From NCBI RefSeq assembly GCF_003096595.1, contig NZ_QEKO01000004.1, positions 372,001 to 436,000 of the forward strand: a stretch of DNA of 64,000 bases. The letters are read 5' to 3'. The notes beneath the pieces are model-generated. The model saw only the letters and a list, made by a program, of their open reading frames with translations. It did not search any database and was not told the origin of the DNA. A program made the position numbers and the translations under genes. Of the stretch, positions 43,428 to 52,987 are shown in pieces; position 1 is the first letter of the stretch, and each line of letters opens with the position of its first letter. Origin of the DNA: Pusillimonas noertemannii (GTDB lineage: Bacteria > Pseudomonadota > Gammaproteobacteria > Burkholderiales > Burkholderiaceae_B).

Positions 43428-44119
43428 TGTTGTTCGGCATTGAATGGAACACAAGCAATGACTGGCTGTTCGCCGCATCGATACTGCCCATCCTGCTGCG
43501 CGGCCTGCTGGTCACCATACAGGCCACCGTGGTGGGCTTTCTGGTGGCGGCCGTGCTGGGGCTGGTGCTGGCCGCGCTGAAGGCCGCGCGCTCCCCCCTG
43601 ATCGCCTGGCCGGCCCGCGCGCTGACCGAGTTCCTGCGCGACACTCCCCTGCTGGTGCAACTGTTCTTCCTGTACTACGTACTGCCCGAATACGGGATAC
43701 TGCTGCCCGCCTTCCTGACCGGCGCGCTGGCGCTGGGCGTGCAATACAGCGCCTATATGTCGGAGGTGTACCGCGCGGGGCTCGAGTCCGTGGCCCGCGG
43801 CCAGACCGAGGCCGCCCGCGCGCTCGACCTCTCGCCCCTGCGGACCTTCGGCGTCATCATCCTGCCCCAGGCCGTGCCGCGCATCATCCCGGCGCTGGGC
43901 AACTACCTGGTCTCCATCATGAAAGACGTGCCCGTGCTGTCGGTCGTGTCGGTGCTGGAGATGCTCAAGGTCGCCCAGATCATCGGCGACCGCAGTTTCT
44001 ATTACGTCATACCGCTTTCCATGGTGGGCGCCCTGTACCTGGTGCTCACGCTGATCGCGTCGGCGGGAGTCCGCTATCTGGACACCCGCCTTCCAAAACG
44101 AGGACTGCCGCTGAAATGA
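43427..44119 (+). CDS. ehuD: Ectoine ABC transporter permease EhuD
   Basis: Second permease. 230 residues with spans from ILLRGLLVTIQATVVGFLVAAVLG onward, FLRDTPLLVQLFFLYYVLPE and the EAA loop TEAARALDLSPLRTFGVIILPQA. Paralogous to ehuC, with which it should form the heterodimeric channel. It overlaps ehuA by 4 bases. Confidence 0.87.
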   Translation: MLFGIEWNTSNDWLFAASILPILLRGLLVTIQATVVGFLVAAVLGLVLAALKAARSPLIAWPARALTEFLRDTPLLVQLFFLYYVLPEYGILLPAFLTGALALGVQYSAYMSEVYRAGLESVARGQTEAARALDLSPLRTFGVIILPQAVPRIIPALGNYLVSIMKDVPVLSVVSVLEMLKVAQIIGDRSFYYVIPLSMVGALYLVLTLIASAGVRYLDTRLPKRGLPLK

Positions 44120-44895
44120 ACGAACAAGCCATCATCCGCTTCGAGCGCGTCGTCAAGCGTTTCGGCGACGTCACTGTGCTGGACGAGCTCGACTTTCACG
44201 TCGACAAGGGCGAGAAGGTCACCATCATCGGCCCCTCGGGCTCGGGCAAATCCACGGTGCTGCGCATCCTCATGACACTGGAGGACATCGACGAGGGCGT
44301 GATCCATGTCGCGGGCAAGCCGCTGTGGCATGAAGAGCGCAATGGAACCCTGGTGCCGGCCAGCGAGGCCCACTTGCGCCGCATGCGCAAGGAAATGGGC
44401 ATGGTGTTCCAGCAGTTCAACCTGTTTCCCCATATGACCGTGCGCCGCAACATCACCGAAGCGCCCGTCCACGTGCTGAAGCTTTCGCGGCACGAGGCAC
44501 GCCAGCGCGCCGACGAATACCTGGAACTTGTCGGCCTGAGCGAGCACGCCGACAAATTCCCCAGCCAGCTTTCAGGCGGCCAGCAGCAGCGGGTGGCCAT
44601 CGCGCGGGCGCTGGCCATGCGGCCCGGCATCATGCTGTTCGACGAACCCACCTCGGCGCTCGACCCCGAGCTCGTGGGAGAAGTCCTGACCGTCATCCAG
44701 CGGCTGGCCCAGGAGCATGACCTGACCATGCTGCTGGTCACGCACGAGATGCAATTCGCCAAGCAGATCTCGGACCGCATCTGCTTCTTCGACAAGGGCC
44801 GCGTGCTGGAAGACGGCCCGCCCGAGCAATTGTTCACCGAACCCCGGGAAGCCCGCACGCGCGAGTTCCTGAACGCCTTCCTGAACCCGGCTTAA
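44116..44895 (+). CDS. ehuA: Ectoine ABC transporter ATP-binding protein EhuA
   Basis: ATPase that drives the importer. 259 residues with Walker A GPSGSGKST, the Q-loop MVFQQFNLFPHMTV, the ABC signature LSGGQQQRVAIARALAM, Walker B IMLFDEPTSALDPE and the switch histidine in LLVTHEM. Last gene of ehuBCDA; it converges with ectD and a terminator lies between them. Confidence 0.9.
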   Translation: MNEQAIIRFERVVKRFGDVTVLDELDFHVDKGEKVTIIGPSGSGKSTVLRILMTLEDIDEGVIHVAGKPLWHEERNGTLVPASEAHLRRMRKEMGMVFQQFNLFPHMTVRRNITEAPVHVLKLSRHEARQRADEYLELVGLSEHADKFPSQLSGGQQQRVAIARALAMRPGIMLFDEPTSALDPELVGEVLTVIQRLAQEHDLTMLLVTHEMQFAKQISDRICFFDKGRVLEDGPPEQLFTEPREARTREFLNAFLNPA

Positions 44896-44934
44896 GCGTC
44901 CTGCGCCTCGGGCGGCCTTCCTCGCGAGGGCAAC

Positions 44935-44962
44935 AAAAAAGCCCGAAGGCCGCAAGGGGCTT
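44935..44962 (-). terminator. Terminator of the ect operon
   Basis: On the minus strand AAGCCC and GGGCTT form a 6-bp stem with extra pairing inside the loop (GAAG with CTTC as an alternative), followed by TTTTTTG. It lies 53 bases after the ectD stop. On the plus strand it may also halt ehuA transcription, though less efficiently. Confidence 0.65.
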
Positions 44963-45014
44963 CGAGCTTTCCCGCTTTACAGGGGCCGCCGCCGAACGGC
45001 GAACCCTCGGGCCA

Positions 45015-45932
45015 TTACGCCACGGTGCTGGCCGCGTCCGCCGGCTCCAGCGCCGAGAAATCCTTGCGTGCGGCAATGTACTCGGGCCGCGGCTTCAAGC
45101 CGTACTTGGGCGGATTGAGCGTGTTCTGCACGCTGTTGTACACCATGAAGACATTGGCGCGGGGCCACGGCGAGATATTGCCCGTGGAGCCGTGCATGGC
45201 ATTGCAATCGAAGAACACCACCGAACCGGCCTTGCCCGTCATCTGGCGGATGCCGCCCTGATCGGCCAGCAGCTGCAGGCTGAGCGGGTCGGGCACCCCG
45301 TACTCCTGGGCGCGCAGCGACTTCTTGTAATTCTCGTCGGGCGTCTGGCCCTGGCACGAGATGAACTGCATGTGCGAACCGGGGATGAGCATCAGCGGCC
45401 CGTTGCACTCGTTATTGTCGGTCAGCAGTACCGAGCAGCTGACGGCGCGCATATTGGGCATGCCGTCCTCGACGTGCCAGGTCTCGAAGTCGGAATGCCA
45501 GTAGAACTCTTTGCCCTTGAAACCCGGCTTCATGTTGGCCCGCGATTGATGCATGTAGACTTCGGAGCCTAATATCTGCCGCGCCACGTGGATCAGGCGC
45601 GGGTCGCGCGCCAGCGCGGCAATGCGCTCGCTCAGTTCGTGCACCCGGAAGATGGAGCGCACGGCATCGCTGCCGGGCTCGCGTATCGCTTCCTTCAGGC
45701 TGGTGATGTCGCTGTCCACGCTCATGCGCTTGACTTCATCCAGCAAGGCCTCGACTTCTTCAGCGCTGAAGAGATCCTGCAGCATGATGAAGCCGTCGCG
45801 ATTGTAGTTTGCAATCTGCTCTGCGCCGAGCGCGTCGGCGTAGCCCCCGCCCTCGTATACGACCGGATCCTGCCGGGCGATAATGGCCGACCCCCGGTCC
45901 GTTCGCGAAACGTATAAATCACCCATAGTCAT
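45015..45932 (-). CDS. ectD: Ectoine 5-hydroxylase
   Basis: Fe(II)/2-oxoglutarate dioxygenase that converts ectoine to 5-hydroxyectoine. 305 residues. The signature FYWHSDFETWHVEDGMPNMR contains the iron ligands His146 and Asp148, and the third ligand is His247 in CNAMHGSTGNISPWPR. Oxoglutarate-binding residues lie in the same C-terminal core. The first ATG (45932) has an AGGAG ribosome binding site. It is separated from ectC by 85 bases. Its presence means the strain should make hydroxyectoine as well as ectoine. Confidence 0.96.
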   Translation of the reverse strand: MTMGDLYVSRTDRGSAIIARQDPVVYEGGGYADALGAEQIANYNRDGFIMLQDLFSAEEVEALLDEVKRMSVDSDITSLKEAIREPGSDAVRSIFRVHELSERIAALARDPRLIHVARQILGSEVYMHQSRANMKPGFKGKEFYWHSDFETWHVEDGMPNMRAVSCSVLLTDNNECNGPLMLIPGSHMQFISCQGQTPDENYKKSLRAQEYGVPDPLSLQLLADQGGIRQMTGKAGSVVFFDCNAMHGSTGNISPWPRANVFMVYNSVQNTLNPPKYGLKPRPEYIAARKDFSALEPADAASTVA

Positions 45933-46017
45933 AGCTTGCTCCTTTCAGTGCGGGCCGGAAAGGCGCGGCGGCCTGCGAGAGCCGCCGGGCGCCTCCGCCC
46001 GCCCGATGTTCGAAAGC

Positions 46018-46416
46018 CTAGGCCGCGTCGGTGACCGCAGCCGGATAGACTCCGTCCTCGTCGTGAACCTCGAATCCCGTCAGGGGCGGATTGAACACGC
46101 AGATCACCCGCAAAGGTTCCTTGCCGCCGCGCAACCAGTGCTCGTCGTGCTGGTCCAGCGCATAGACCACTCCCGGGCCCAACGCATACTTCTTGCCGTC
46201 GGCAATGGTCTCGACTTCTCCGTCGCCCTCGATGCACCACACCGCTTCCAGATGGTTCTGGTAGTGGATGTGGGTTTCGGTGCCCGGAAAAATAACGGTT
46301 TCGTGAAACGAAAAACCCATGCCGTCCTTCTGCAGCAGCACGCGGCGGCTGAGCCAGGTCTCGGTCTTTACTTCGTGTTCGGTGCCAATCACGTCCTTCA
46401 CGTTCTTGACTATCAT
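46018..46416 (-). CDS. ectC: Ectoine synthase
   Basis: Cupin enzyme that cyclises N-gamma-acetyl-diaminobutyrate to ectoine. 132 residues with the family start [16 protein letters not shown], the [20 protein letters not shown] block and the cupin motif [40 protein letters not shown] closes the protein. It overlaps ectB by 4 bases (ATGA). Confidence 0.97.
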   Translation of the reverse strand: MIVKNVKDVIGTEHEVKTETWLSRRVLLQKDGMGFSFHETVIFPGTETHIHYQNHLEAVWCIEGDGEVETIADGKKYALGPGVVYALDQHDEHWLRGGKEPLRVICVFNPPLTGFEVHDEDGVYPAAVTDAA

Positions 46417-47726
46417 CGACGCTTACCTCCAAATTTCAAAACATGGGCGCTGGAACTCACGCCCTTCTCGTGCAAAACCTGCGCCACGCTGCGCTCGATT
46501 ATCTCCAGGCCCTTCTTGAGCTGTTCCTCGGGTATGGTCAGCGCCGGAAGCACCTTCAGCACTTCGTCGTTGGCGCCGGAAGTCTCGATGACCAGGCCCT
46601 GCTCGAACGCCTTGCGCGCAAACTGATTGGCCATATCGTCGCCGACCGGCGTGACCAGGCCCTGGATGAGGCCGCGGCCGCGCACGCTCAGATCAGCCAT
46701 GGGATAGCTATGAACCAGATTCTCGAGCCAATCGCGCACCATGCCCGCCTTGCGCTGCACGTCGGCGGCGAATGCCTCGTCGGCCCAGTAACTATCCAAT
46801 GCCTGCGAAGCAGTCACGAAAGCCATGTTGTTGCCGCGGAAGGTGCCGCTGTGGGCGCCCGGCTTCCAGATGTCCAGTTCGGGCTTGAACAACACCAGCG
46901 ACATCGGCAGGCCGAATCCCGACAGGGACTTGGACAAGGTGATGATGTCGGGGCTGATGCCGGCCGACTCGAAACTGAAGAAGCTGCCCGTACGGCCGCA
47001 ACCCACCTGGATGTCGTCCACGATGAGCAGCATGTCGTACTGGCGGCAGAGCCTTTCAAGGTCTTTCAGCCAGCGCACCGTGGCAACGTTGACACCGCCC
47101 TCGCCCTGCACCGTTTCGACGATGACCGCTGCGGGACGGTCCATGCCGCTGCTGGGATCCTCGAGCATGCGCTCGAGATAGCTGATTGTGTTCACGTCGG
47201 GGCCAAAGTAACCGTCATAGGGCATGAACGACGTATTGGCCAGCGACACGCCCGCCGCATCGCGAAACTTGGCGTTGGCGGTTACGGCCAGCGAGCCACC
47301 GCTTACGCCATGAAAGCCATGCGTGAACGAAATGACATTAGGACGGCCCTTGATCTGGCGGGCCAGCTTCAGGGCGGCTTCGACGGCGTTGGTGCCGGTC
47401 GGGCCGGTGAACTGCAGCTTGTATTGCCAGTTGCGCGGCTTCAGCAGCACGCGATCGACCGTTTCAAGAAAATCCTTCTTGGCCGTGGTGGCCATGTCCA
47501 GGCCGTGTATGACGCCATCGGACTCCAGGTACTCAATGACCTTGGCCTTGAAGATGGGATTGTTGTGTCCGTAGTTCAGGGTGCCCGCGCCGCTGAAGAA
47601 GTCGATATATTCCCTTCCAGCTTCGTCCAGCAGCAAAGAGCCGCGCGCCTGATTGAAAATCACCGGGAACGACCGGACGTAGCCGCGGACCTCGGACTCC
47701 ATCCGGTCAAAAATATTCAAATCCAT
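46413..47726 (-). CDS. ectB: Diaminobutyrate-2-oxoglutarate transaminase
   Basis: PLP enzyme that makes L-2,4-diaminobutyrate from aspartate semialdehyde and glutamate, the first step of ectoine synthesis. 437 residues. The PLP lysine is Lys266 in [12 protein letters not shown]. Other blocks are [34 protein letters not shown] and [21 protein letters not shown]. Ribosome binding site GAGGA upstream. The gap to ectA is 114 bases, but no terminator is seen in it. Confidence 0.96.
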   Translation of the reverse strand: MDLNIFDRMESEVRGYVRSFPVIFNQARGSLLLDEAGREYIDFFSGAGTLNYGHNNPIFKAKVIEYLESDGVIHGLDMATTAKKDFLETVDRVLLKPRNWQYKLQFTGPTGTNAVEAALKLARQIKGRPNVISFTHGFHGVSGGSLAVTANAKFRDAAGVSLANTSFMPYDGYFGPDVNTISYLERMLEDPSSGMDRPAAVIVETVQGEGGVNVATVRWLKDLERLCRQYDMLLIVDDIQVGCGRTGSFFSFESAGISPDIITLSKSLSGFGLPMSLVLFKPELDIWKPGAHSGTFRGNNMAFVTASQALDSYWADEAFAADVQRKAGMVRDWLENLVHSYPMADLSVRGRGLIQGLVTPVGDDMANQFARKAFEQGLVIETSGANDEVLKVLPALTIPEEQLKKGLEIIERSVAQVLHEKGVSSSAHVLKFGGKRR

Positions 47727-47840
47727 AATCTCTTCCTCTCAAGTTATTGGTTTCACGTATCGAAACAGCCCGGGCCCTCGCGGACCCGCGCCGCCCTGCA
47801 TGCGCCCTGCAAGGCAGCGATCAAAAATAAACCGCAACAG

Positions 47841-48416
47841 CTAGATATCGGGGGGAGGCAGGCGCAATGGCCCGATGCGGATGAGCCGCTCGTCGTCGTG
47901 ACAGGCGTCGCCGAACAAGTGGCTGTCGAAAAGTGCGCTTTCCGACACATCGGCATGCAAGTGGCGGGCCAGGCCCGCGAACATTCCGCGCGAAGCCGCA
48001 TTCTCGGGCCCCACGGTGGTTTCGATGTAGCGTATGTGCGAAAGCTGCAGGCGGGCCAGCAGGTCGAGCAGCATGCGCCGGCCCAGGCTGCGGCCGCGCG
48101 CCCTTTCATGCACGGCCACCTGCCATACGAACAGCACGTCGGGCTTGCCGGGTGGGATGTAGGCCGAGATGAAACCGTCCGGGCCCTGCGGCCCTTCGGC
48201 AAGAACGCATGTCTGCCGGAAATGCTCGGAAAGAAGCAGGTAGGTGTAGATCGAGTTCAGGTCCAGTGGCGGACACTGTTCGATGAGCCTGTGGATGGCA
48301 GAAGCGTCTGCCTTGTTCGGAAGGCGCAGTTCCGAGTGGTGTCCGTTTTGCGATGGGCTCGCGCCGGACACGATATTGGGCTGCGCGGAAAGATAAGTGT
48401 CTGTGTCGTCAGTCAA
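47841..48416 (-). CDS. ectA: Diaminobutyrate N-gamma-acetyltransferase
   Basis: GNAT acetyltransferase that acetylates diaminobutyrate. 191 residues. The core begins [20 protein letters not shown] with the EctA-typical [16 protein letters not shown], and the acetyl-CoA loop is [17 protein letters not shown]. The only start that includes the whole core near the regulator gene is TTG at 48416, whose bases overlap the ectR stop (TTGA). A GTG 15 codons further in is an alternative. The first 28 residues are not conserved in type. Confidence 0.93.
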   Translation of the reverse strand: MTDDTDTYLSAQPNIVSGASPSQNGHHSELRLPNKADASAIHRLIEQCPPLDLNSIYTYLLLSEHFRQTCVLAEGPQGPDGFISAYIPPGKPDVLFVWQVAVHERARGRSLGRRMLLDLLARLQLSHIRYIETTVGPENAASRGMFAGLARHLHADVSESALFDSHLFGDACHDDERLIRIGPLRLPPPDI

Positions 48417-48952
48417 ACTACCAAACCCGATTCAGGCGGGATGCGCCCGTCGGGAACCTCTAGTATTGGAGAAGCAAGCTCGGTCGAGACCTCAACCGGC
48501 GTTACACCGCCGGACTCCATGAGGTCGACGATGCGCTCGAGTGAGAGCGTGATCGTGGCCTGCTCCAGTTCAGGTAGCTCGTTCAGGGCGTCCGCCAGCT
48601 TTTTTTGCAGCGGCGACGGGGTTTCCCGAGCGAGCGTGATGCCGGCCTGTGTGGCCGAAACGAATACGATGCGGCGGTCTTCTCGTCCGCGTTCGCGCCG
48701 GATCAATTCCTTGTCTTCCAGACGGTCGAGAATGCCCACGACCGTGCTGGCGCTGACGTGGATTTCGCGGCTGATGGCCGTGGCCGTCATGGGGCCTTTT
48801 TCGACGATCGCGCGCAGGCAGATGAGCTGCGGGGCAGTAATGTTGCTGCCCGCTGCCAACTGCCGCGAATGCAGCGCAATGGATCGCGTGATGCGGCGCA
48901 GGGCACGCAAAATACGCAAATCGTACGCTTGAGGTTCAACGAAATCCGTCAT
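48413..48952 (-). CDS. ectR: MarR-family regulator of ectoine synthesis (EctR-like)
   Basis: Predicted transcriptional repressor of the ect operon. 179 residues. The winged helix-turn-helix is at about residues 35-105 ([55 protein letters not shown]). The C-terminus carries an extra Pro-rich tail ([18 protein letters not shown]). It is the first gene of the operon and overlaps ectA by 4 bases, whereas in methylotrophs ectR is usually divergent. A palindrome covers the -10 of the promoter in front of it, consistent with autorepression. No ribosome binding site is visible. Confidence 0.85.
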   Translation of the reverse strand: MTDFVEPQAYDLRILRALRRITRSIALHSRQLAAGSNITAPQLICLRAIVEKGPMTATAISREIHVSASTVVGILDRLEDKELIRRERGREDRRIVFVSATQAGITLARETPSPLQKKLADALNELPELEQATITLSLERIVDLMESGGVTPVEVSTELASPILEVPDGRIPPESGLVV

Positions 48953-48975
48953 GATAGGAAATAATTCAGTTAAAT

Positions 48976-49018
48976 TGATTTCTACTCAAATCATATTGTC
49001 CAGAATCATTCGAGTCAA
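48976..49018 (-). promoter_or_regulatory. ect operon promoter with overlapping operator
   Basis: On the minus strand TTGACT (49013-49018) is followed after exactly 17 bases by TATGAT (48990-48995), a strong sigma-70 promoter. The inverted repeat TGATTT-CTACTC-AAATCA (48976-48993) overlaps the -10 and the start of transcription. It is the most likely EctR binding site. Confidence 0.7.
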
Positions 49019-49088
49019 CCGGATTACCGCCGTCTTTGGCGTAGGTTGCAGGTTCGAAATATGCTGGAAACCCCCGCCCTGCAATGAA

Positions 49089-49117
49089 AAAAGCCGCTGT
49101 GGGCCACAGCGGCTTTT
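49089..49117 (-). terminator. Rho-independent terminator after tldD
   Basis: AAAAGCCGCTGTG and CACAGCGGCTTTT form a perfect 13-bp stem with a 3-base loop, followed on the minus strand by a run of T. It lies about 120 bases after the tldD stop and before the ect promoter, so it insulates the two units. Confidence 0.9.
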
Positions 49118-49236
49118 GATACAAACGGTAACCTTTTAAGGGCTTCCACACAGCTCCGGAATCAAATGAACGGGGCGCGCCAGGCTCTGCATTGCTCGCG
49201 CAGTCCACATGGCGCCCCCGCCCCCTTTGGAACGCT

Positions 49237-50694
49237 TCAGGCCGTACCTCCGACCGTCAGGCCTTCCATACGGATCGTCGGCATGCCGACACCGACGGGC
49301 ACGCTCTGGCCGTCCTTGCCGCAGGTGCCCACGCCTGAATCGAGTTCGAGGTCGTTGCCTATCATGCTGACCTGGGTCATGGCGTCCGGACCGTTGCCGA
49401 TGAGGGTGGCGCCTTTGACCGGATAGCTGATCTTGCCGTTTTCGATCATGTAGGCCTCGGAGGCCGAGAACACGAACTTGCCGTTGGTGATGTCGACCTG
49501 CCCGCCGCCGAAGTTGACGGCATACAGCCCCCTCTTGACCGAAGCGATGATTTCCTGCGGATCGTCCTGGCCGGCAAGCATGTAGGTATTGGTCATGCGG
49601 GGCATGGGAAGGTGGGCGAAGGATTCACGCCGGCCGTTTCCGGTAACCGCGGTCTTCATCAGGCGCGCGTTGAGGGAGTCTTGCAGATAGCCCTTCAGGA
49701 TGCCGTCTTCGATCAGCACGTTGTGCTGGGTGGCATTGCCTTCGTCGTCGATGTTGAGCGAGCCGCGGCGATCGGCCAAAGTGCCGTCATCGACCACCGT
49801 GACCCCCTTTGAGGCAACGCGCTCGCCCACCCGGCCCGCAAAGACGCTGGAGCCCTTGCGGTTGAAGTCGCCCTCGAGGCCGTGGCCCACTGCCTCGTGC
49901 AGCAATATGCCCGGCCAGCCCGAACCCAGCACCACGGTCATTTCACCTGCCGGCGCCGGACGGGCCGAGAGATTGGTCAGGGCTTCATGCGTGGCGCGCT
50001 GTACGTAAGAACGCAGCACGTCGTCGGTGAAGTACGCCAGGCCGGCACGGCCGCCGCCGCCGCCGTGGCCCATTTCACGGCGTCCGTCCCGCTCGGCGAT
50101 GACGGTCAGGGACAGCCGCACCAGCGGGCGCACGTCGGCCACCAGCCGGCCGTCACTGCCGGCGATCAGGACGACGTCGTATTCGGCCCCCAGGCCCGCC
50201 ATGACCTGGATGATGTGCGGATCGGCTGCGCGGGCCATGGCCTCGAGACGCTCGAGCAGCGCCACCTTGTCGGGCGCCGAAAGCGTGTTCAGGGGATCGA
50301 TGGCCGGATACAGGTCGTGACCGGCCGAATCGGCCCGGGCCAGCACTTTCTGGCGGCCCGCGCCCTGGCGCGCAATGCTGCGCACCGCGCGCGCGGACGA
50401 CAGCAAGGCGTCGGGGGACAGGGTGTCGGAATAGGCAAAAGCGGTTTTTTCGCCGCTGAGCGCCCGCACGCCGACGCCCTGGCCGATGGAGAAGCTTCCG
50501 GTCTTGACGATGCCTTCTTCAAGGCTCCAGCCTTCGCTGCGCGTATATTGAAAATACAGGTCGGCATAATCGACCTTGTGGGTGAATATCTCGCCCAGTG
50601 CGCGTGCCATGTCGGCCTCGGTCAGGCCCCATGGATCAAGCAGCACCGACTTGGCGGTGGCAAGGGCTTGGATGGCGGGATCAGCGATTTTCAT
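49237..50694 (-). CDS. tldD: Metalloprotease TldD
   Basis: Subunit of the TldD/TldE zinc protease, which degrades unfolded peptides and matures some ribosomally made peptides. 485 residues. The catalytic HExxxH motif is in [20 protein letters not shown]. Further blocks are the N-terminal [38 protein letters not shown] and the C-terminal [20 protein letters not shown]. The partner gene tldE (pmbA) is not in the window. It starts 22 bases after the Nit2-like gene and is co-transcribed with it. Confidence 0.95.
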   Translation of the reverse strand: MKIADPAIQALATAKSVLLDPWGLTEADMARALGEIFTHKVDYADLYFQYTRSEGWSLEEGIVKTGSFSIGQGVGVRALSGEKTAFAYSDTLSPDALLSSARAVRSIARQGAGRQKVLARADSAGHDLYPAIDPLNTLSAPDKVALLERLEAMARAADPHIIQVMAGLGAEYDVVLIAGSDGRLVADVRPLVRLSLTVIAERDGRREMGHGGGGGRAGLAYFTDDVLRSYVQRATHEALTNLSARPAPAGEMTVVLGSGWPGILLHEAVGHGLEGDFNRKGSSVFAGRVGERVASKGVTVVDDGTLADRRGSLNIDDEGNATQHNVLIEDGILKGYLQDSLNARLMKTAVTGNGRRESFAHLPMPRMTNTYMLAGQDDPQEIIASVKRGLYAVNFGGGQVDITNGKFVFSASEAYMIENGKISYPVKGATLIGNGPDAMTQVSMIGNDLELDSGVGTCGKDGQSVPVGVGMPTIRMEGLTVGGTA

Positions 50695-50716
50695 AGGTCA
50701 ATATATAGAGTGTGTG

Positions 50717-51541
50717 TTACAGCGTTCGATGCCGAAGCGCCGGCAAAGCCTGCCTGACATCCTCGAGCCGGCTTCGGCTGATGTTGCCCAGGGCCAGACC
50801 GGGGCCTTCAGGCAGGCAATCCAGCACGTCGCCCCATGGGTCTATCAGCATGGAATGCCCCCAGGTGCGGCGCCCGTTCTCGTGTTTGCCACCCTGGGCC
50901 GCCGCCAGCACATAGCACTGGTTTTCAATGGCGCGGGCCCGCAGCAGTATTTCCCAGTGCGCCGAGCCCGTCGTATATGTAAAGGCGGCCGGCACGACAA
51001 TAAGGCTTGTTTCGCCCAAAGCGCGGTAAAGCTCGGGAAACCGCAAATCGTAGCAGATGGAAAGCCCCACCTTGCCGCAGGGCGCCTCGAATGCCTGCGG
51101 CTCGGAGCCACCCGGACGGATGGTGACCGACTCATCGTAGGCTTCCTCGCCGCGTCGAAACCCGAAAAGGTGGATTTTGTCGTAGCGCGCCGCCTGACTG
51201 CCCTGCGGGTCGTAAACCAGCGTCGTGTTATAGATGCGGCCGGAATCGGGACTTTCAAGCGGCAAGGTGCCGCCCACCAGCCACAATCCATGCCGCCTGG
51301 CCGACTCGCTCAGGAATTGCTGGATGGGCCCCTTGCCGGGCCGCTCGCGCAGTGCCACTTTGTCGTCGTCGCGCCGGCCCATCAGGCAGAAATATTCGGG
51401 CAATACCGCCATTTGGGCGCCCTGTTCGGCTGCCTGCCGTATCAGGGAAGCCGCCTGTTCCAGATTTTCGTGCAAATCGGTGGACGAAACAGTTTGAATG
51501 GCCGCCACGCAAAATTCGTCTTTCTCGCTCAGGGTTTCCAT
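50717..51541 (-). CDS. Carbon-nitrogen hydrolase (Nit2/omega-amidase-like)
   Basis: Cytoplasmic amidase of the nitrilase superfamily. 274 residues with the catalytic triad visible as Glu49 (AVLPEYFC), Lys122 (YDKIHLF) and Cys163 (SICYDLRFPE). The sequence is closest in style to Nit1/Nit2 repair enzymes, which hydrolyse deaminated glutathione or omega-amides, rather than to true nitrilases. The start at 51541 (METLSEKDEFCVAAIQTVSS) is chosen because the upstream extension is AT-rich intergenic sequence. It lies directly before tldD, an association frequent in betaproteobacteria. Confidence 0.88.
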   Translation of the reverse strand: METLSEKDEFCVAAIQTVSSTDLHENLEQAASLIRQAAEQGAQMAVLPEYFCLMGRRDDDKVALRERPGKGPIQQFLSESARRHGLWLVGGTLPLESPDSGRIYNTTLVYDPQGSQAARYDKIHLFGFRRGEEAYDESVTIRPGGSEPQAFEAPCGKVGLSICYDLRFPELYRALGETSLIVVPAAFTYTTGSAHWEILLRARAIENQCYVLAAAQGGKHENGRRTWGHSMLIDPWGDVLDCLPEGPGLALGNISRSRLEDVRQALPALRHRTL

Positions 51542-51604
51542 TTTCAGCCAAATACGGACGATATGAATTTGCCAATGATCGGCATTACAAAACACACCGT
51601 CCAA

Positions 51605-51815
51605 AATGAAGTTTTGATTAATGAATATTCAGTGCAAATTGCTCGTACGGAATAAACACCGGGCCAATTTGAATATACCGGATACATATACGCCCACATA
51701 ATCAAAATATAGGCGCAATGCCTTTTATTAATAAAGTAATTGAATTAACATAGCCGCACATAATAATCGTAGAACGGCATCCCTCTCATTAATAGTAATA
51801 GGCAAGGATAAGATA
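51605..51815. promoter_or_regulatory. AT-rich divergent regulatory region upstream of the H-NS-like gene
   Basis: This stretch is the most AT-rich part of the window (several runs such as ATTAATAAAG and TTTTGATTAATGAATATTC) between the Nit2-like gene and the H-NS-like gene. It holds no coding frame. AT-rich, probably curved DNA of this kind is the preferred target of H-NS proteins, so autoregulation is likely. Confidence 0.6.
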
Positions 51816-52178
51816 ATGACGCGCGACACGTACGCCGCTCTTCAGTTGAAAATCCAGAAAGAAATCACCCGTCTTCAAAAACAAGCCCAGGCGCTTCAAA
51901 GCAAGCAACGCTCGCCTGTCATTACTTCGATCGTGCGCTCGATGCGCGAATACGATATCACCCCCGAAGAAATCGCCTCCGCCTACAACAAGAAAAAACC
52001 AGCTCGCCCGGCCACGCGCCCCGCCCGGGCGGCCACTGCGGCCAAGCGCACCGTTCCGCCCAAATACAAGCACCCCGAAACCGGCGCCACCTGGACGGGC
52101 CGTGGCAAGGCGCCGCGCTGGATCAGCGAGGCCGAAACCGCCGGAAAAAGCCGCGACCAGTTCCTGATCAAGCGCTAA
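51816..52178 (+). CDS. H-NS family nucleoid protein
   Basis: Small DNA-binding protein that silences AT-rich genes. 120 residues. An N-terminal coiled-coil oligomerisation region (QLKIQKEITRLQKQAQALQS) is followed by an Ala/Pro/Arg/Lys-rich linker (KKPARPATRPARAATAAKR), then the C-terminal binding motif YKHPETGATWTGRGKAPRWI. This is the BpH3/HvrA-like form found in Bordetella relatives. Ribosome binding site AAGGATAAGATA. It is preceded by the AT-rich region and stands divergent from the Nit2-like gene. Confidence 0.9.
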   Translation: MTRDTYAALQLKIQKEITRLQKQAQALQSKQRSPVITSIVRSMREYDITPEEIASAYNKKKPARPATRPARAATAAKRTVPPKYKHPETGATWTGRGKAPRWISEAETAGKSRDQFLIKR

Positions 52179-52214
52179 ATATTTACCCGCGACGGGCGCT
52201 TGAGAGCGCCCGCA

Positions 52215-52844
52215 TCACTGCAATTCGTAGGTGATGTTTCGCACCTGTCCATTGTTGCCCGGAAACCCGTCGAATACCGCCTGGGCCAAATAAGGCATGA
52301 CCTCGACCAAGCTGCCCGCGGTGCTGACAGCCGTCGATTTATATACCTGCGCCCCCTGGCGCTGATTGTCGCGGATGATGACGGTAAGCGTGTTTTTGCT
52401 GACTTGGACCGGCACATTGACAACCGTGGGCGTGTAATAGATTCCGCCGCCCCAGCCCCTGAAGCCGCCGTAATATCCGCCCCAGCCCCAGGGCCCGAAG
52501 TTGTCGAAATAGGGATCATGAAAACGCTGGACCCATTCCTGCGACACTGTGGCGCCATATTCGAAATGCACGTCGAAACGCGGCTTTTGTTCGCCCTGGG
52601 CCTCGACCAGGCCGGTACGTCCGATCGCCGCCCGTATCATGTCTGAAAACGCCTGCACCTCGAGCGTGTCGCCCGATGGCGGAACAATACGGTAATGGGC
52701 CCCTTGGGAATCGGCCGGCCACTGCTGGAAAGTGGTAACGCGCGCCGACAGTGTAGAGGCGCACCCCGCCAAAACCATGAGTGCCGCGATGCCCAAGAGC
52801 ATGCGCGACCATTCGCCAGCCAGTTTGATTGTGCGTTGCAACAT
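52215..52844 (-). CDS. DUF4136-type lipoprotein
   Basis: Predicted lipoprotein of unknown function. 209 residues. The lipobox LAGC puts the lipid cysteine at residue 28. The mature part has the DUF4136 look (VTTFQQWPADSQGAHYRIVP, FDVHFEYGATVSQEW), a Gly/Tyr/Trp-rich insert (NFGPWGWGGYYGGFRGWGGG) and TLTVIIRDNQRQGAQVYKST. Convergent with the H-NS-like gene. Confidence 0.8.
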   Translation of the reverse strand: MLQRTIKLAGEWSRMLLGIAALMVLAGCASTLSARVTTFQQWPADSQGAHYRIVPPSGDTLEVQAFSDMIRAAIGRTGLVEAQGEQKPRFDVHFEYGATVSQEWVQRFHDPYFDNFGPWGWGGYYGGFRGWGGGIYYTPTVVNVPVQVSKNTLTVIIRDNQRQGAQVYKSTAVSTAGSLVEVMPYLAQAVFDGFPGNNGQVRNITYELQ

Positions 52845-52987
52845 AACCTTGCTCCCGAAAGGTGGAGATCGTCAGGGTTCAGACTCGCCGCGATGCAAAA
52901 GGTTGCAGTGCCGCAAGCGGTACCGCCCAGGGCACCCAACCACTACAATACATTGTATTCATGAACCTTCGGCCAACCGATTCCTCC

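Noticed and set aside
46443-48932. 829-codon open frame antisense to ectB, ectA and ectR
   Set aside because: It crosses several real genes and an intergenic gap, and no domain is visible. An artefact of high GC at third positions.
49050-49085. GGTTCGAAAT resembling a tRNA T-loop
   Set aside because: No matching T-stem, anticodon arm or acceptor stem could be built around it. It is ordinary sequence between the ect promoter and the tldD terminator.
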